NCBI RefSeq assembly: GCF_048544455.1
Contig: NC_133534.1
Span: forward strand, 35,650,217-35,714,216
Length of the DNA: 64,000 nt
Reading direction: 5' to 3'
Source: Silene latifolia
Taxonomy: Eukaryota > Streptophyta > Magnoliopsida > Caryophyllales > Caryophyllaceae
Made by a program: the position numbers and the translations under genes. Positions 48,836 to 62,998 of the stretch are shown here, piece by piece. Positions within the stretch are counted from its first letter, which is position 1. Every line of letters begins with the position of its first letter. Below the pieces are notes generated by a model. It did no database searches. It was not told where the DNA came from and was given only the letters and a program-made list of their open reading frames with translations.

Positions 48836-48959
48836 TATGTCCTAATTCGTGTATTAGGATTTTAGGAATAGACATTCTTAAGGAATGTACCAACATGCTT
48901 TGCTCTATTGCTAGAAAAACCTAATGAAACCATGAATAATTCCTAGTGCAATCGAGTTA

Positions 48960-49887
48960 CTGGAGGTGTGACTCGTGGTAAAGTAAATATTTTGTGGAAG
49001 TAACGACGGATAACACAAATATCGATATGACCTTAGGGCTTTTACCTTTTTTTTTTTACTGATAAGGATCTAAACTTATTTTTTGTTTTTTTGAGTGAAG
49101 ATATGGACTTAAATTAGTTATGTTTAGCTATAAAGACCTATTCTTCTTTAAGATGTTAAAACAATCGTTAAAATCAACACATTTGTTAAGAAAATTAGTA
49201 CTAGTGGAGAATTAAAACGGTCGTTACTAAACATTAAATACATCTCTAAAAATGTTTTCCATTCCCTTAAAAAAAAAATGATGTTCATCAAACATAATTC
49301 TCATCCAAACTACAAATAAAAAGTGGAGATCAAATATAAACTTGGTTAGATAGTCATGGGACAAATTGGTTAAAAAGGTGAATTGATAATAACAAAATTG
49401 AAACCTGAAATTCAAAATAACCAGACCTACATGTCCACATAATGCGAAGATCTTACCCACTCGAAATAACCTCCACGAACTAACCCTACATGCACTTGAC
49501 CTGGAGACCCATCGGTGCCCTCAAGTAAAATATGGGTATGTACGGGTTGAGTTTATACGAGTTTCGGGTTTGTAAAATATAGATTTGTATGGGCCGAGTT
49601 AGGGTTGAAATAGGTTATATTAAAGTCTTTTTTCAAATGTTTATTTCTTTAATTTCAATTATAAACATAATTATTCTTAATATTATAATTATAATTATCT
49701 AGTTTAATACGGAGTATATGATATTAATAAGAAATAAATATTTATTGTGTCTAATATATTCAATATCGCAATACTCTACAAAGTATTGAATTGATCGGTT
49801 GTTAGTTTGTTACAGATACATGCCAAATAATGACTATATTAGTACTGTATGAATCATTTGAGTAATTAATCATTTAACTATATTATA
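48960..49887. other. AT-rich spacer, no gene
   Basis: Spacer upstream of U1 copy 6. No long frame, RNA gene or clear element end was found. Confidence 0.5.
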
Positions 49888-49896
49888 TATTATATA

Positions 49897-51267
49897 GGGT
49901 TATTTAACATAAATACTCCAAATTATAGGGGACCTTCTCATAATACTCCAAACTCTATTTTAACTCAAAATAAAACCAACTATAGGGTATCATCTCTCAA
50001 AATAGAATTAGAAGACTGATTACCTGCTTAGTCAGTCATTATCATCTTTAATTTTTTTAATAACAATATTAATAATAAAAAAAATATTTAAACCCCCTTC
50101 CTCTGTCAAACAGTCAAACTCACTCACCAAAATTGTTCAATCCCTTCCACCTCACGCCACCAACGTGCCTTACTGCCAAGCTTCGGCCACCGCTCCTCAA
50201 GCCGCCGAAGCTTCAACCACCATAATTAATAATATCTGCACTCCCTTACTCCGACCACCACCGCGACTCTTTTAGATCCGAGCTCTTTTCATTCTTTTTG
50301 TGCATCGCTACCCGAACCCAACTCTGACCGTCGCAACAGCCAAGATTAGACCACCAAGAAGCAATCCACACACTACCCTGCACCATCAGCTCCAATATCG
50401 TCGCGGCGCCTGAAATATATACCTTCTTGTTCCATTCATTAATTCGACCACCACCATTGATACACCACCAACTTCTTTGTTCGGCCTTGATTCTCGCACC
50501 CACATCCGTCCTTTCGTCCACTCCTACAACAAAACCACCTTCTTATCCACCCTAAATCAACCACCATCTTCTCCCTTTTACCAACCAATCACCCTCACAT
50601 CACAAGCATTTCCTCCCCCATCTCATCCACCCTAAAAATCAGTAGCTATTCGACCTCAAAGATCTTTTTAACCATTGATGGTGTTCCGAAACCCTAGGAG
50701 AGATAATATGGTAATTTGGGGTAAATAATAGAATTAGGATATAACTGTGAGATGGAGAATAGGGGATTTGAGGTTCGAGTTCTCGCATGACTGAGATTAG
50801 AGTAATTTTCAGTGGCCGACGATCATGGTGGTGCTGTGGTGATTGCCAGTGGTGAGGTTTCAGGGTGGTCTCTTGGGGGTGAATGACTGGTGTATGGTGA
50901 GGGAGGATATTTCAACTTTCAAGTTTATTTATTTCATAAATAAAAAATAACAATTTCCTTCCCCTCAAACAAAAAAAAGAATAAATTGAATGTTGAACAA
51001 GATGAAGATAACAATGAATAAATTGAAGGTTGAACAAAAAAAACAAAGGGGAACAAATGGTAGTTCACGTGATATTGGAAGAGGAAGGAAAAACAAAAAG
51101 AGAAAAGTGGGACCCGCAAAAGAAATTACCTGCTGTTTCAGGTCAATAAAAACCCAATTCTATTATAAGATAACAAGAGTATAGTTAAGTATAATCCCAG
51201 TTAAATGGAAGTTTGGAGTAATTTGAGAAGGACTCCAATAGTATAGAGTATTGACATTAAATAACCC
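49897..51267. mobile_element. Mutator-like element with C-rich cargo
   Basis: A 1371-bp element with long inverted ends (both start GGGTTATTTAA and remain similar for about 70 bp) is flanked by a perfect 9-bp duplication TATTATATA. It encodes no transposase. The interior at 50100-50650 is unusually rich in ccacc and differs in composition from its surroundings, as in elements that have captured genomic sequence. The site is AT-repetitive, so the duplication alone is weak evidence; the long inverted ends are the stronger sign. Confidence 0.8.
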
Positions 51268-51360
51268 TATTATATATTATATTATATTCCAAAAGTTTGA
51301 AAGTTTAGATTAATTCTATCATTTTATATTAGTCTCAATTGCTTTAAATACAAATACAAA

Positions 51361-51390
51361 CTAGTTTTAAACCCGTGCAAAATTGCACGG
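51361..51390 (-). mobile_element. Helitron-like 3' end (minus strand)
   Basis: On the minus strand the hairpin CCGTGCAATTTTGCACGGG is followed by TTTAAAA, CTAG and T. The body would lie to the right; its 5' end was not found. The stem is nearly the same as that at 14657-14675, so the two belong to one family. Confidence 0.55.
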
Positions 51391-51394
51391 TATG

Positions 51395-52204
51395 TATTTG
51401 GGCCGGTATTAATGTTTTTGGATGCAATTTTTTTTTTTTTTTTTTTTTTGCATTTTATTGTAATTATCTAGTTGGTCTAAATTAATTTCATTTATTCCGA
51501 ATGTAAAATTATTTCATAGTATTTTTGCTAAGACGGAAATTGTCGCATGTTTGTATTGGCGGACGATTTGAAGAAATTAATTCTTTGCACACCAACGGGT
51601 CCCACCATAACCTGAATTTTCAAAAAAAAAAAAAATTGTACGAATGAGGTGGCGTATCCTGCATTCAGCACTGTCTTCTAAATTAATAAAGATAAGATTC
51701 TCAATAAATATACCTAGTTGCGGATCGGGTTACAGCTCAGTCGAGTCTTGACCTTAAATGTGCGGATTATTATCGGGTCGGGTTGTCTTGGGTTCGAGTT
51801 ATTTTCAGGTTATTTCCATATAGGTTTCGGTCGGATTTTCCAGGCCGGGTCATCTTTTGACCGGTCTAGGTGCAACTAATTACCGGTAACTAATGGACAT
51901 TGATGGCAGATCCTAAATGCTAAACAGAATAACTCGAGTCCTTAACGCTAACATGAACTCTGATAACATGGCAGCAAAAGTATCTTGCCCAAATATTGTT
52001 GCTCAAAATAAGTACGAAATTATCCTTCAAGGATAAAAAAGCTAACGTTTGCACTATTAAAAACACACTATACATCAGAGGACTTGCCCTAAACTCGGCT
52101 AATGAGCGCAATGTGTTCCAGGGAGACCAAAAACAAGGAATTCGGAATAGTATTTTCACATGTCCGTCTATCTAAAACAAAATCAAACTAGTCTATAACA
52201 CCGA
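51395..52204. other. Spacer downstream of IYO, no gene
   Basis: It contains a long T run (51430-51450) and the presumed 3' flank of IYO. I saw nothing else that can be supported. Confidence 0.5.
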
Positions 52205-55200
52205 TTAGCATGGTTGGGTGGCTGATTTGAGTTTATCAACCTCTGTCAAAAGCTGCGAATTTCCTTCACAGGCTTCTTTTAATACCTCCAACCTTGGACC
52301 TGTACAGTTTGCTGGTGACAAGGTTGCGACATTTTCCTCCGACTTCATAATCGTGGTAAAGCTGTTGTATTTTATCAAATCTAGCATCATGCCCTGCAAC
52401 GAATTTTCCCATTTAAGCAACTATTAGAGCACAATACTTGTGAGACTGTCTCATTGTAAGATTTATCATGAACGTGAGATGGTCATAAGAAATTCTGGTA
52501 ACGTCTACAAAACTAAAGAATGGGAAGCGCCTTCACAACAAATTACTCCCTTCAATACACACCAAACTACCCATGAGATCATTGCACAAATATTAAAAGA
52601 ATATAAACTATTACAAAAGGTGAGTACGTGGGAATGCATAATGACTAAATTACTAAAGAACCAGAATACAAAGCAAAAATTGGTGTTATTTGGATGTCGA
52701 TTTTTGTTACATTGGGTACTTTATAAGGAAAGTTTTGGAAATTTGGATCACTAAAAGAGAATGGGTAGTTCGGTGTCGGTTTACCCAAAATAGAACGTGG
52801 TAGTTTGGGGTGGATGGAAGGGAGTTGAGCTCATTTTGAGGGATATAAAAGTTTAAAACATATGCCCTTTATATTATAAATCGAAATTTTTGTGTGTAAG
52901 CGGAGCCACAAGAACAATGTTGATAGACTTGAGCCAAGTCATGAGTACCATAATCATCACTTGCCGGCTAAACTAGCTAACATATGCATATTTTACAGAA
53001 ATGTTGTCATATGGGTTACCGGTTCCAATTTGCCCATTATGAGGAAAATGAAAATATTGTTGCCTTCAAATATCAAGTAAAAAAGGAGGTATACTTTCCA
53101 AAATAAATGAACCAGTAAGGTGAACAATGTTTTTGAAACGGAGGTCGGCGGGAGTATTTTCCATCCAATTATTATTATGAATGAGATTTATGGGTGTGAC
53201 ATCATAGCGCTCACTATTATCAATTTATTTATCAAATGCATGAAGATTAGGTATTCCATTACCGTCTATCAAATAGCCAAGATATAATAAGGGGGCGTTT
53301 GGTGCAAACTAGGGAAAGGTAAAGGAAATCGGAAAGGGAAACAAGAGGAAAGGAATGGGGATTTCGGATTACCCTTAACTTCCCTACTTGATTGGTTCAT
53401 CCATGAAAGGGAATAAGAACACAATAACCACCTACTTTCTTCTACACCATCATCAACCACCTCCACCTGCCACAACAACCTACTATCCTGACCGACGCCG
53501 GCCACACGCCAATACTTTGCCGAGCCACCCCTCTCCCTTTCGAAATCTCACACCACCCACACAACCACCACCCAAAAACCAAAAAGAATCTTCCCTCACT
53601 CCTGAAATCACCTCCCCCACCCATGGAATGTATAATGTGAGAAAGCTGGATTTAGAGACACCATTGGAATCTAACACGGGAGAACCTTGGAGCAAGATAT
53701 TTCTACCAACTAAAAAAGAATACATAGAAATGAAGATTACGCAAAATGAATGGTCGAAAAGTATACCTCATGTTGCCTTTTGCGTGAATAATCTCTTAGA
53801 ATTGATTTTACAATTTTGTTTCGCAGCAACGACTTGTCTCCACCAGAACTGCTAAATATGAAGGACGACAAATGATGTAAAGCAATTGTATATGACACGG
53901 AGCCCCTTCTAACCGATCTATCCAGTGCTCCTGAAACCCAAGATTTTGCATATGCTTCGAGAATAGCAGCGTCGTCCTGTATAGAGCAATAGTAAATGAA
54001 TCTCTCAATTTCAAAATGAAAACAAACAAATAACACAAAAAGAGACATAGATCTCCCTCCATGCAGAATAGATTTAGTCAAAAGCTCGTCACAATATATA
54101 CAGTCCCATCTCTCCGAATGATCGTTACTCTTTTTTTATGGGGCAAACAATATGAATAAATAACCCCAACGGTCAACCAATAACACCCCCATTTCACTTA
54201 TGTAAGAGCTAGTTGTGGCATGTTTAGGGGTCCATACATTTTCGTGAATGTTACTTGGAAAGATAAAGTTGCCTACTTTGAGCAAGGAATACAGCCTCGA
54301 ATGATCACAATCGATCATTCTTGAAGTCGTAGAACTATTATCAGTTATCAACGATGGTAATACTAACCCAGTGCCTTAAATGGCTACCACCCGCGACAAG
54401 GCACGAGGGGTTGCATATACGCAGTTTTACCCCTCTGACCTAAGTCGAAAATATTTTCCGATAACACAAATGAAAATTGACTTGTGAATAACATTGACCG
54501 ACTGCCACTTCACAACACTAGAAGCACAAACTATTTGGTGAGCCATTTTGGTATATTCCATCATTATTTCAAAGATAACAAACTACTATGGTTCCAATGG
54601 AAATGAAAATAGAACTATTTTCAACAAAGGCCAAAATGTAAAGACACACCTCAACAGGCTCCAGGTATCCTTCAGGCCGAGACACACACTTATCTAAAGG
54701 TGGCAGCAGTTCAAGAACACGGGCATTAGACAAAGTATTCCAAGCAGCAAGTCTCACAGAAGATTCGACCTGTCTGTGAAGATAAATACTGATTTGCCGG
54801 CCATAAATCACGTCACCATAAGAAACTGCAGCAAACTGCTCTACAAGAGCTTCCAAAAATGTCGAGTAATTCTCATGGATCTCAGTTTGAAACCTAAGAC
54901 AACCCCCATCATTGATGCTACTCAACTGTAACTCATCTAGATGTTGACCATAGAGACTTTGCAATGCTTCAAACATATCCCTGCTCTTTTCTTCTTCGAG
55001 AACACCTTTCCCGGCAAGTAATGGTACTGACAGTGAATGCAATCTCCAGATCAAGGGTATGCTTCGAACAGGAGATTTGTCTTCATTGGGAAGGCACGAA
55101 GACATTGCTTCAATACCCAACAAAAGAAAAAGTCCAGCTTTAGCAACTTGAAGAAATTCCGCTGTATTTTGCATTGAGGGTTCAGTAAAAGAACTAATGG

Positions 55201-58200
55201 TCGTGATTGGACTAAGTAACCAGTAGCTGGGAAGAGGCATCCGTTGGCGAGCCCACTCAACCATTAAGGAGCTACTATCTTCCCTAATTACGACATTAGA
55301 AGTTTCCTCCTCTTCGGGAATCGTACCCAAAGAATTACCAACTCCGTTGATTGATTTGCTTTTGATGTGAGGACCGCCCTTCATTTCAGGGTTCTTTTCC
55401 TTTTTCTTCTTTTCATCCAACCACCTATCAGTAAAGTGAGAAGCCAGAATCTTACAGAATTGCAGCAGGTCATCTTCATTATTTTCCCACTCCAGTGATT
55501 CCTTGCCGAGAGAACGGCGAAGGAAATGCAAAATATGTTGATTAAGATACTTAAGAACAGGGACTTCCAATAGGATGTCAAATATCTTTTGCAGAGTCAT
55601 TTTGTCCCCAGGACCCACCATCAAGCTCGATGCTAGAGCAGAATTGACAATCTTCACCATAAACTTATTTTCTTCATCTGGAAGATCCATAGGCCAGGAT
55701 GAAAGCCAAGGCCCAAGCAATTCAATAAACAATCTCGCATCAGCTTGGAAAGCAACAACATTTACGCCCCAAAACCCACCTCCTAAAGCACCCCATCCTA
55801 CACCAACTCCTGGAGCTGGACCTCCTCGGCCAAACACCTCAATCTGACGGATATGATGCCATTCTGAAGTGACTATATTCATAAATTCATCAACCACTTT
55901 TTCCCATTTGGGTAGTGAAGATTTAAAAATGCCATCATGAAGTATCTTACGGCCTCTGCTTGCCTCGAGTCCTTCAAACAGTTTATACCCAACCTTGCCT
56001 TGCGTCTGAAAAACCAAATGATCGGCGGAAAGTACCAAACGGACTAATGTGTTTAGGCACCATACAGCAGCTAATGACACCTCCGGATCAGGTTTTTGTC
56101 TCAAGTAGCAGAGCTTATCTACTAAATCGCTCATTCTAGATAGACCCTCGTTTTCATCAGAGAAATTGAAAATACCATTATTAATGATTTGAAGTGCAAG
56201 TTTAGAAACAAGCTCGGGAAGAATTCTCTCTTTTGTGCTGCAGCCTTTCTGCACAAGGATATCTGCTGGAGTTGCTTTTAAGAGAACGGTTTGAAGGAAG
56301 TGCATAATAGCTGACAGAATCCATAACAAGGAGGATGCACTAGTATTATGATCTATAGACTTGTTATCTACTCCAATTAGCTGGTCAAAAAAAATCGGCA
56401 ATGTTGTATCATACCTCACTTGTAGCCACTGTAAGGCTGAGTTGACCATTGGACAAACATCATTCCAGCACCAAGTTTCTACGTAAGTGCCAGAAGCACC
56501 TGGAAATTGTTGGCTTCGAATATTTGATGAATATGGATCGGGAAGCGTGTCAGCTAATGATTTTAAAACAAGGTATGTTTCTGTAGTTATGGAAGCAAAT
56601 TCATTAAAGACATTTGTTTCGGTAAGCTTGTCGAAGGTAGGAGGACTCAGAAATACGCACAATGCAGGAAAGAACCCTGTGAAGGAAGAAATGCAGTAGC
56701 CATACATGACACAGACCTTCCAGAAACGTAATTGTTCCACCATCAATTGTGAAGCTAGTTTAGATTTCTCGGGCCCAAACTTTACCCACTCATTGATAAA
56801 AGGTGTGACGCGGCATAATTGCCATGTCATAACTTGGAAGAACCCCTTCTCAATAAAATCCATGCAAATGATCTTGCTTGATTGGGCTAAAACCTTTTAG
56901 CAGAAAAAAAAAACAAGGAATTAACGTGAGTACATCTTTTTTAGCAACAATTACAGCAACAAATCCTTAACCAAACATTGTGTATATAATTAACAAAATG
57001 AGATAGAGAGACAAGCTAAGAACAGAAGGTAGTTAATTACGAATAAACAGAAACTGGGATGCCGCATTTCCTCAACCCCGCCAAATTACAAATCAGTTTA
57101 AATGTGTTCTGTCATGGTAGGTTGCTTAAAATCTATATATGAAACACTGTATAGAGCTTATGGGTATTAAATATACATATTCATATTTAACTAGACAGCC
57201 TTGAAAAGAAGAACAGTCTGCACGCTCTATATCTAATTTTCAAAAATACGAATCAACAACAGTGAACAACTCCCCAAAGTAAAATAAATTGGGTTTTTCA
57301 ACATGGTACCTTCGTGTTTTTTCAAATTCTACTTGGTACCAGTGCATTTTTAAAATCATCAATGGTACCCCTAAGGTCTATTAGCAACTCTCAACAGTGA
57401 CCCTGTATTTCTTCTGTCACTTTACTACTAGTATAGATCCCCGTGCTACAGCACGGTATTTTTTAGCTTTATTTTATAAAGAGACATTCTCATTAAATTA
57501 ATTGCATAAATTAACTGTACCTTTAATGTTATAATGTACTAATATAATCTTAGTAAGAGGTAGAAAATGAAAGTTTATAACCATCAAAAGACACTTTAAG
57601 TTAAGTTATTTTTGTCTTAAACCATTTTTACTTTACTATAAAAATTAACTTTATAATGATATATCATTGCATGAAACTAATTTATGACATTAAATTACAA
57701 TTAAGTGATGTAAAAATGTAAAATCTAATTTAAACGCGTATAAACTTTATAACAAAAACAGGTAAAAATAGTATGCTGCGCACTTATAAAGACGAATTAC
57801 GAATAATTAGACTAATATTTTTTTTATTTTTAACTAAAAAAATACATAAAAATTATTACGTCCTTTAAAATATACACCATATTTAGATTGTAACTGATGA
57901 AGGATAATATAAGAAACAGATTTACGTAATTTTAGGGTGTAAGTGATGACAATAATTATGTTAAAGACTCCATAAGAAACAAGTTTGCGTAATTTTAGAG
58001 TGTAACTGATGAAAAATAGTATATATGGAAATGGAAATGATTGCATAATAAATTATGCATTTTAATGAAAACGTCACAAATATGAATTTTAATTAAAAGA
58101 TTAGAGTTGAATTATAAGAATATATTAATTGGAAAGATAATAATGTAATGAATTTTTTTTTACTTGTTACCTTATTTAGTTAGATGCCTTTTGGAGGGAA

Positions 58201-61200
58201 AACTAAGAGAATTTTTATTCTCTTAGTAGTAGGGGGGAAGTAGTAGGGGGGATGTTAAATGGTGATGGGACTTTTTACTGGTGTCATTTTACCTTATTAC
58301 CCTTCAATTGTCCTCGACTCTTTCACTAACAAATCTAAACAGCACTCCTCCCTCAACATTCCTCCCCAAACAGAAGCCAAATTCACCTTCAACTTCACCA
58401 GCACCTCCTTTGACCTCACAAACAACTTCACCATAATACATCATCGACTCCTCCTTTAACCTCCCAAATGAACTTTAAACTCATTAACAAATCATGCTCC
58501 ATCAATCCATCATCACCACCATTGACCCGCATCAAACTCTCTGTTTTTGCTCATAAATCAACACAGCTAACACTTCCCCGCACAATGATTACTCCAACCC
58601 ACACTTACAACAGCCAAACATCTTCACTCCAACCCCCACTTGCTACAACCAAACATTTACCATATTACTACCCACCAGGCCACAACCTCCAATTCATCCT
58701 CCCCTGTACAACCTAAAAGTGCACCACACCACATCTCATTTTCCTCCAAACCCCAACCATCACGGCAGCAGTCCCACTACCTTCTCCAACTCATGGCCAC
58801 CTTCTTGGCAGTAGTCCTTTCATCATCAACAACCTCGTAACACTTTTACATGTTCTCTTAGATCTAGTGGTTTGGTGGTGGGCATGTTCACAGTTGAGTT
58901 AGAAATTGACCGTAGGGGTAGCATTGATAATTTTTAAACAAGCAGGGATACCACGTATAATTTCAAAAAAAACATAAAAAATCAAGAGTACCATGTAGAA
59001 AAACCCAAATAAATTTTTATCGGAACTCACATAAAAAATAATAAATGCTTACTTTCAAAAGTGTCACAGATTTAACTTTGGCACCCATGTCATTCCTCTT
59101 AAATCTGTCAACAATTGTCTGGACAAGTCTTTCAAACTTCCAGACTGCATTTGCACAGGTTGGGGAATGCCTAGCAACTGCAACAAGTATAGACAATATG
59201 CATTCTTCCGAAGCTGCTGACGGTTCAGTCTGCAAGTAATAATATCCATAAGAATATAGCATAAATTAACATAATCGACAGCAGCCACATAGATGCAAGA
59301 AATAGTAGTAGCAGACTAGCAGGCGTCAAAATATACAAAAATGTGAACAAGAAAGTTGCAAGAATGTGGAATGCTTTTTTTAAAGAATTGATCAAATATT
59401 TGAATGATACAAATTGAAAAGAAAAAGAATAATAATCATCAAAAGAAAAAGTAATTCAAAAATATAAACAAGAAACTGATGTGAAAAGACTTTAAAAAAA
59501 ACGAACTAAGAGGAGGCACAAAGCTTGTCATTTGCTTTTTCATTATTCAGCCAACTTCATATTCAGTCTTACGGCCTAGTGGTTCAGAAGGAGGTCCCAC
59601 CCAGTTAGTTACTGACCTTGTGCCACCTCTTAAAGAAAAATGAACAAAATTATAGTAAAAAAAAAAGCTAAAAAATTACATAAAAACAACAAACATAATA
59701 ATGACAACATATCGGCTCCATAGTATTAAGTCTTTGTTTGAGACTTGTCTTGGAATTAGCCATCACCGCCTAATCTCGGTCATTTCACTATAAAAACCAC
59801 CAATATTGCAATATTGACCTCATAAGCCGTCACGGTAAACGTCAGAACCTTGATCATTACATCGTATTTTGGTTGAGCAGTAGTCCGGTACATACTTAAA
59901 TCCGTAATTAATGCAATGATACGAACACCTAAAAGCTTCAATCAACTCCTGATGACGCACCTACATAAGATAGGGAATTACAATGCAATTAACCATACCT
60001 CTAAGAGAAAACGAAATCGATGAAGTGATTCCATCCTGACTAATCCAGCAGCCACATCCTGGCTAGCAATGACATTATCATCTTGAATAGTACGTTCACC
60101 TTCATTTTTGTCATTCATAACTTCCTCATCAGGCGAAAGAATATTAGAGGGTTTAGTGCTATATTTCCAAAATCCACCACCAAAGAAACCATGTTTGATG
60201 TCAGGTCTGCATCGAAACACAGGAGCTGTATACAGATCCATCCTTGCCAATTTCTAAAGCAACCAGGTTCAATATCAAGTGTTAGTAAAAAGAGAATGAA
60301 AGGAGACATGCAAAATAAACTTAATTAATAACTAAACATACCACTGTACTATTGAAGAACTTCTCATTCAAGTCACAAGATAAAATGCATCGAATTACTT
60401 TTGCAGAAGCCAGAGTCACAGATGTGTGATTATCATCAATTGCCAACCTAAAATGCAAGACCAGGGCAAGCTGAGTTATTAACCACCATAAATTATCATT
60501 GCTGATTGTACAATTGATCCTAGATCTGAATACCATGTAGCTCACACAACCACACCAAGCAAAAATCTGGATGCTCAAGCCAGAAGAATAAGGTACAGGT
60601 GGAGGAGAAATATGTAAGAAGAACAGGGGTCTTGTTTATAGTGTCTCCCGAACTTTTAGTGTCAAGTCAAAACTTATGACTAGTATTTTTTTCCCCATAA
60701 ATTTGACGCCACAAAGAAGTCCAATCCAGTTTATGTGTATGATCATAGCAAGGTTTCCTACAATTTTTTTGGCTAAACCCTATTCCAGATTGCACTTTGC
60801 GGACTTGGCATATGTCACTTCACTTGTGCTAAATTATTACGCCCTCAAACCCATTTAAATTGTCCCTATTTGACTTTAGCGGTTAAACGATGTCGACTCA
60901 GACCAACATTTTGTCATACTTGCAACTTCAAAAAATGATAAAATTTAAAAAATGATAAAATGAAAAATAGATTTGATGAATCAAACATGACAAATTTTTA
61001 CATTGTATTGTTGCCATATTTGGAGGAATCAATGAATGTATTTGACATTGGTTGACCACTGAAGTCGGATGGGGATAATCAACTTGGGATAGATGTAATT
61101 ACATGAACAAAAAAGAAAAAAAATATTCATAAAATCCCAGAGCTTACCTTAAAGACAAGGCCAGCTCAGGCTCTGGGCCAAGCGCATAAGCCCAAAGGGC

Positions 61201-62998
61201 CTCCCAGTCGATAATGTGCATCTCATCACTGACTTTTGTCATGCAGTCTAGCTCACTTCTGCAGATTGCCTGCAAAGCCTTACTCAAAATAGTTTCAAGA
61301 AGATGCCATGCAAGAGTTCGCTGTCCAGGAATCTGAGAAGAGACATAATATGAATAAGATTGTAGATTTCTAATCATGTAAGAAGCATCCAAGAAAGGAG
61401 AGGTCAAGAAAATAGGGATGGTATTCTTCCACTGAAGGTAGCTATTACAAAGCCATGTCCCGTGGTACTTACCACACTTCTTGCAAGAGCTAGGGCCTCT
61501 TTCACAGTATACCCAGCAGCAGCAGGGTCCCCTTCTGTTCTCAAGAAATCACGTTCAGCAACATTATCAACACTATATGTTGGACTCAGAGAACTACCTA
61601 CAAGAGAAATAAACAAACATTGTAGCGCAGCATAAGCAAAGTGGCAATTAAATATAAGATCTTCTTTTAATGGTTTATTGTAGGATTATCAATAAAAAAA
61701 AATTTAAGGACAAGATAGCTCATAACAAACACCAACATCTAATGAAAATTGCCCGATGAATCCACGGTTCATAACACAAGGAATGATAGTACAACTTTAC
61801 AGCAGCAACAACAATAATACCCCACTGCTCAATAGCTCCCATTTGCAAGGTAAGGGGGTACGCAGCCTTACCCCTATGTTGTTAACATGAAGATACGCTT
61901 CACAGAAGCCCCATCATGAAAATTGTGTCGAGCAATTGGCCACTTCATAGTAAAAAGAAGCATAACTAATTCGGCAGGCTATTTAGCTTTATTCCATTTT
62001 AATCTAGAGCCAAGTGATATGGCTGCATTCTCAATAGCTGCACAGCCATAACTAGGGTACAGCACAGTCTCACAATATGATACATGAAGACAATTACCTT
62101 CAATAACATTTCCATCCAATGAGAATCTCAAATTCCTCACAGCTTCAACCCGCTTACTCCAACTAGACCATTCACTGCTGCCTTTCGATACTGGATCCTG
62201 AACAATGCCTTCATCTGGCTTTGTCTGCAATTTTGGCATGGTCTGAGTTGGAAGCCGCGAAGTACTTTCTCGAACTGAAACTTCATCTCCACCTGCACTT
62301 CCATCAGCTTGCTTATCACCCAGAAGATTTATAGCATTAGAACTCAAACCAGAGCTGCCCTTCTTCTCGAGCTTCTTTGTACCCCGTTTCTTTAAAAGAT
62401 TAAGTAATTCGGGATTTAACCTATTTCTCAACTCTGCCTGAGCTTCAGCAATCTCTTCAGGTGACATTTTTTTTAATAACTCTCGATTTTCGGCATCAAT
62501 CTGACTTTCAAGACCCATGTCTCCTTGCCCATAAGTTAGACGGCTGGATTCAGAAGTCGATGAGGGATACTTGTCCCCTATAGAAACCATGTCAGTTGAA
62601 GAGAAATCTTCAAACCCCATGTCTACCTCATTGTAAGGGGATCTCTCCAACTGAGACTCGGGTAAATCTGATGTACTGTTGTTATCTATATCCATGGATT
62701 GCTCATTAACTAAGGAATTATTATCAAAATTTCTCCCCATTCTTTCACATGTCTTTTGTTGTTTCACACCATTTCTCATACTCATAGTGTTGTCCTTCGC
62801 CTGGATATTTGAATCAACATCACTGCGAATAACCTCTTTCCATCTACTCAAATCCAGTCCTTTCTTCTTTTTCGTTTCAATAGGCTTGGCAAAATTAGCC
62901 AGTGGGTCATAATTTGTAGGGTCATTTTCTTCATCATAGTTACCATCATCATCACCCCCACCACCGCTAGTCACTAATTGACCCACTGGAGTCCAGTG
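52205..62998 (-). CDS. IYO: MINIYO / RPAP1-like Pol II regulator, nine exons, 5' end outside
   Basis: Homolog of Arabidopsis MINIYO and animal RPAP1, which binds RNA polymerase II, supports elongation and, on entering the nucleus, starts cell differentiation. Exons: 62998-62098, 61597-61473, 61332-61148, 60447-60342, 60253-59999, 59229-59053, 56893-54650, 53976-53767, 52393-52205. All introns are GT-AG and every phase agrees, giving 1,463 residues to the stop. Exon 1 here starts at HWTPVG after 'cttgcag'; one short upstream exon is missing, probably beyond 63.0 kb. The RPAP1 N-domain is seen at MSPEEIAEAQAELRNRLNPE (near 62460). The RPAP1 C-domain starts at VEAVRNLRFSLDGN, across exons 1 and 2. 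The C-terminus (EVLKEACEGNSQLL) matches the plant family. Length fits the Arabidopsis protein (about 1,465). The acceptor at 56893 has a competing AG seven bases further on, but only 56893 keeps the frame. No damage is seen. Confidence 0.93.
57291..59006. mobile_element. Mutator-like element inside an IYO intron
   Basis: A 1716-bp element with inverted ends GGGTTTTTC / GAAAAACCC, similar over about 90 bp, is flanked by a perfect 9-bp duplication AAATAAATT (57282-57290, 59007-59015). It fills most of the 2.16-kb intron between 59053 and 56893. There is no transposase. A ccacc- and caacc-rich segment lies at 58280-58840 and a Helitron-like end is nested at 57428. Confidence 0.88.
57428..57456 (-). 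mobile_element. Helitron-like 3' end nested in the IYO-intron element
   Basis: On the minus strand the hairpin CCGTGCTGTAGCACGG is followed by GGATCTATACTAG and T, a well-formed Helitron terminus. The last bases match the end at 13192-13200. The body runs rightward, perhaps to near 58200-58260; its start was not found. Confidence 0.6.
59561..59645 (+). mobile_element. Possible SINE fragment in an IYO intron
   Basis: The block 'acggcctagtggttcagaag' resembles a tRNA-derived box A as in plant SINEs, followed by 'gtgccacctctt' and an A-rich tail. No clear box B was seen. Weak support. Confidence 0.3.

Noticed and set aside
53265-53400. A 'gggggcgtttggt' terminus in the last IYO intron suggesting a MITE
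   Set aside because: The matching opposite end was not found before the next exon.
61790-61890. A 'ggtaagggggtacgcagcc' block reminiscent of plant SINE sequence
   Set aside because: Too short and without Pol III boxes or target duplications to support a call.
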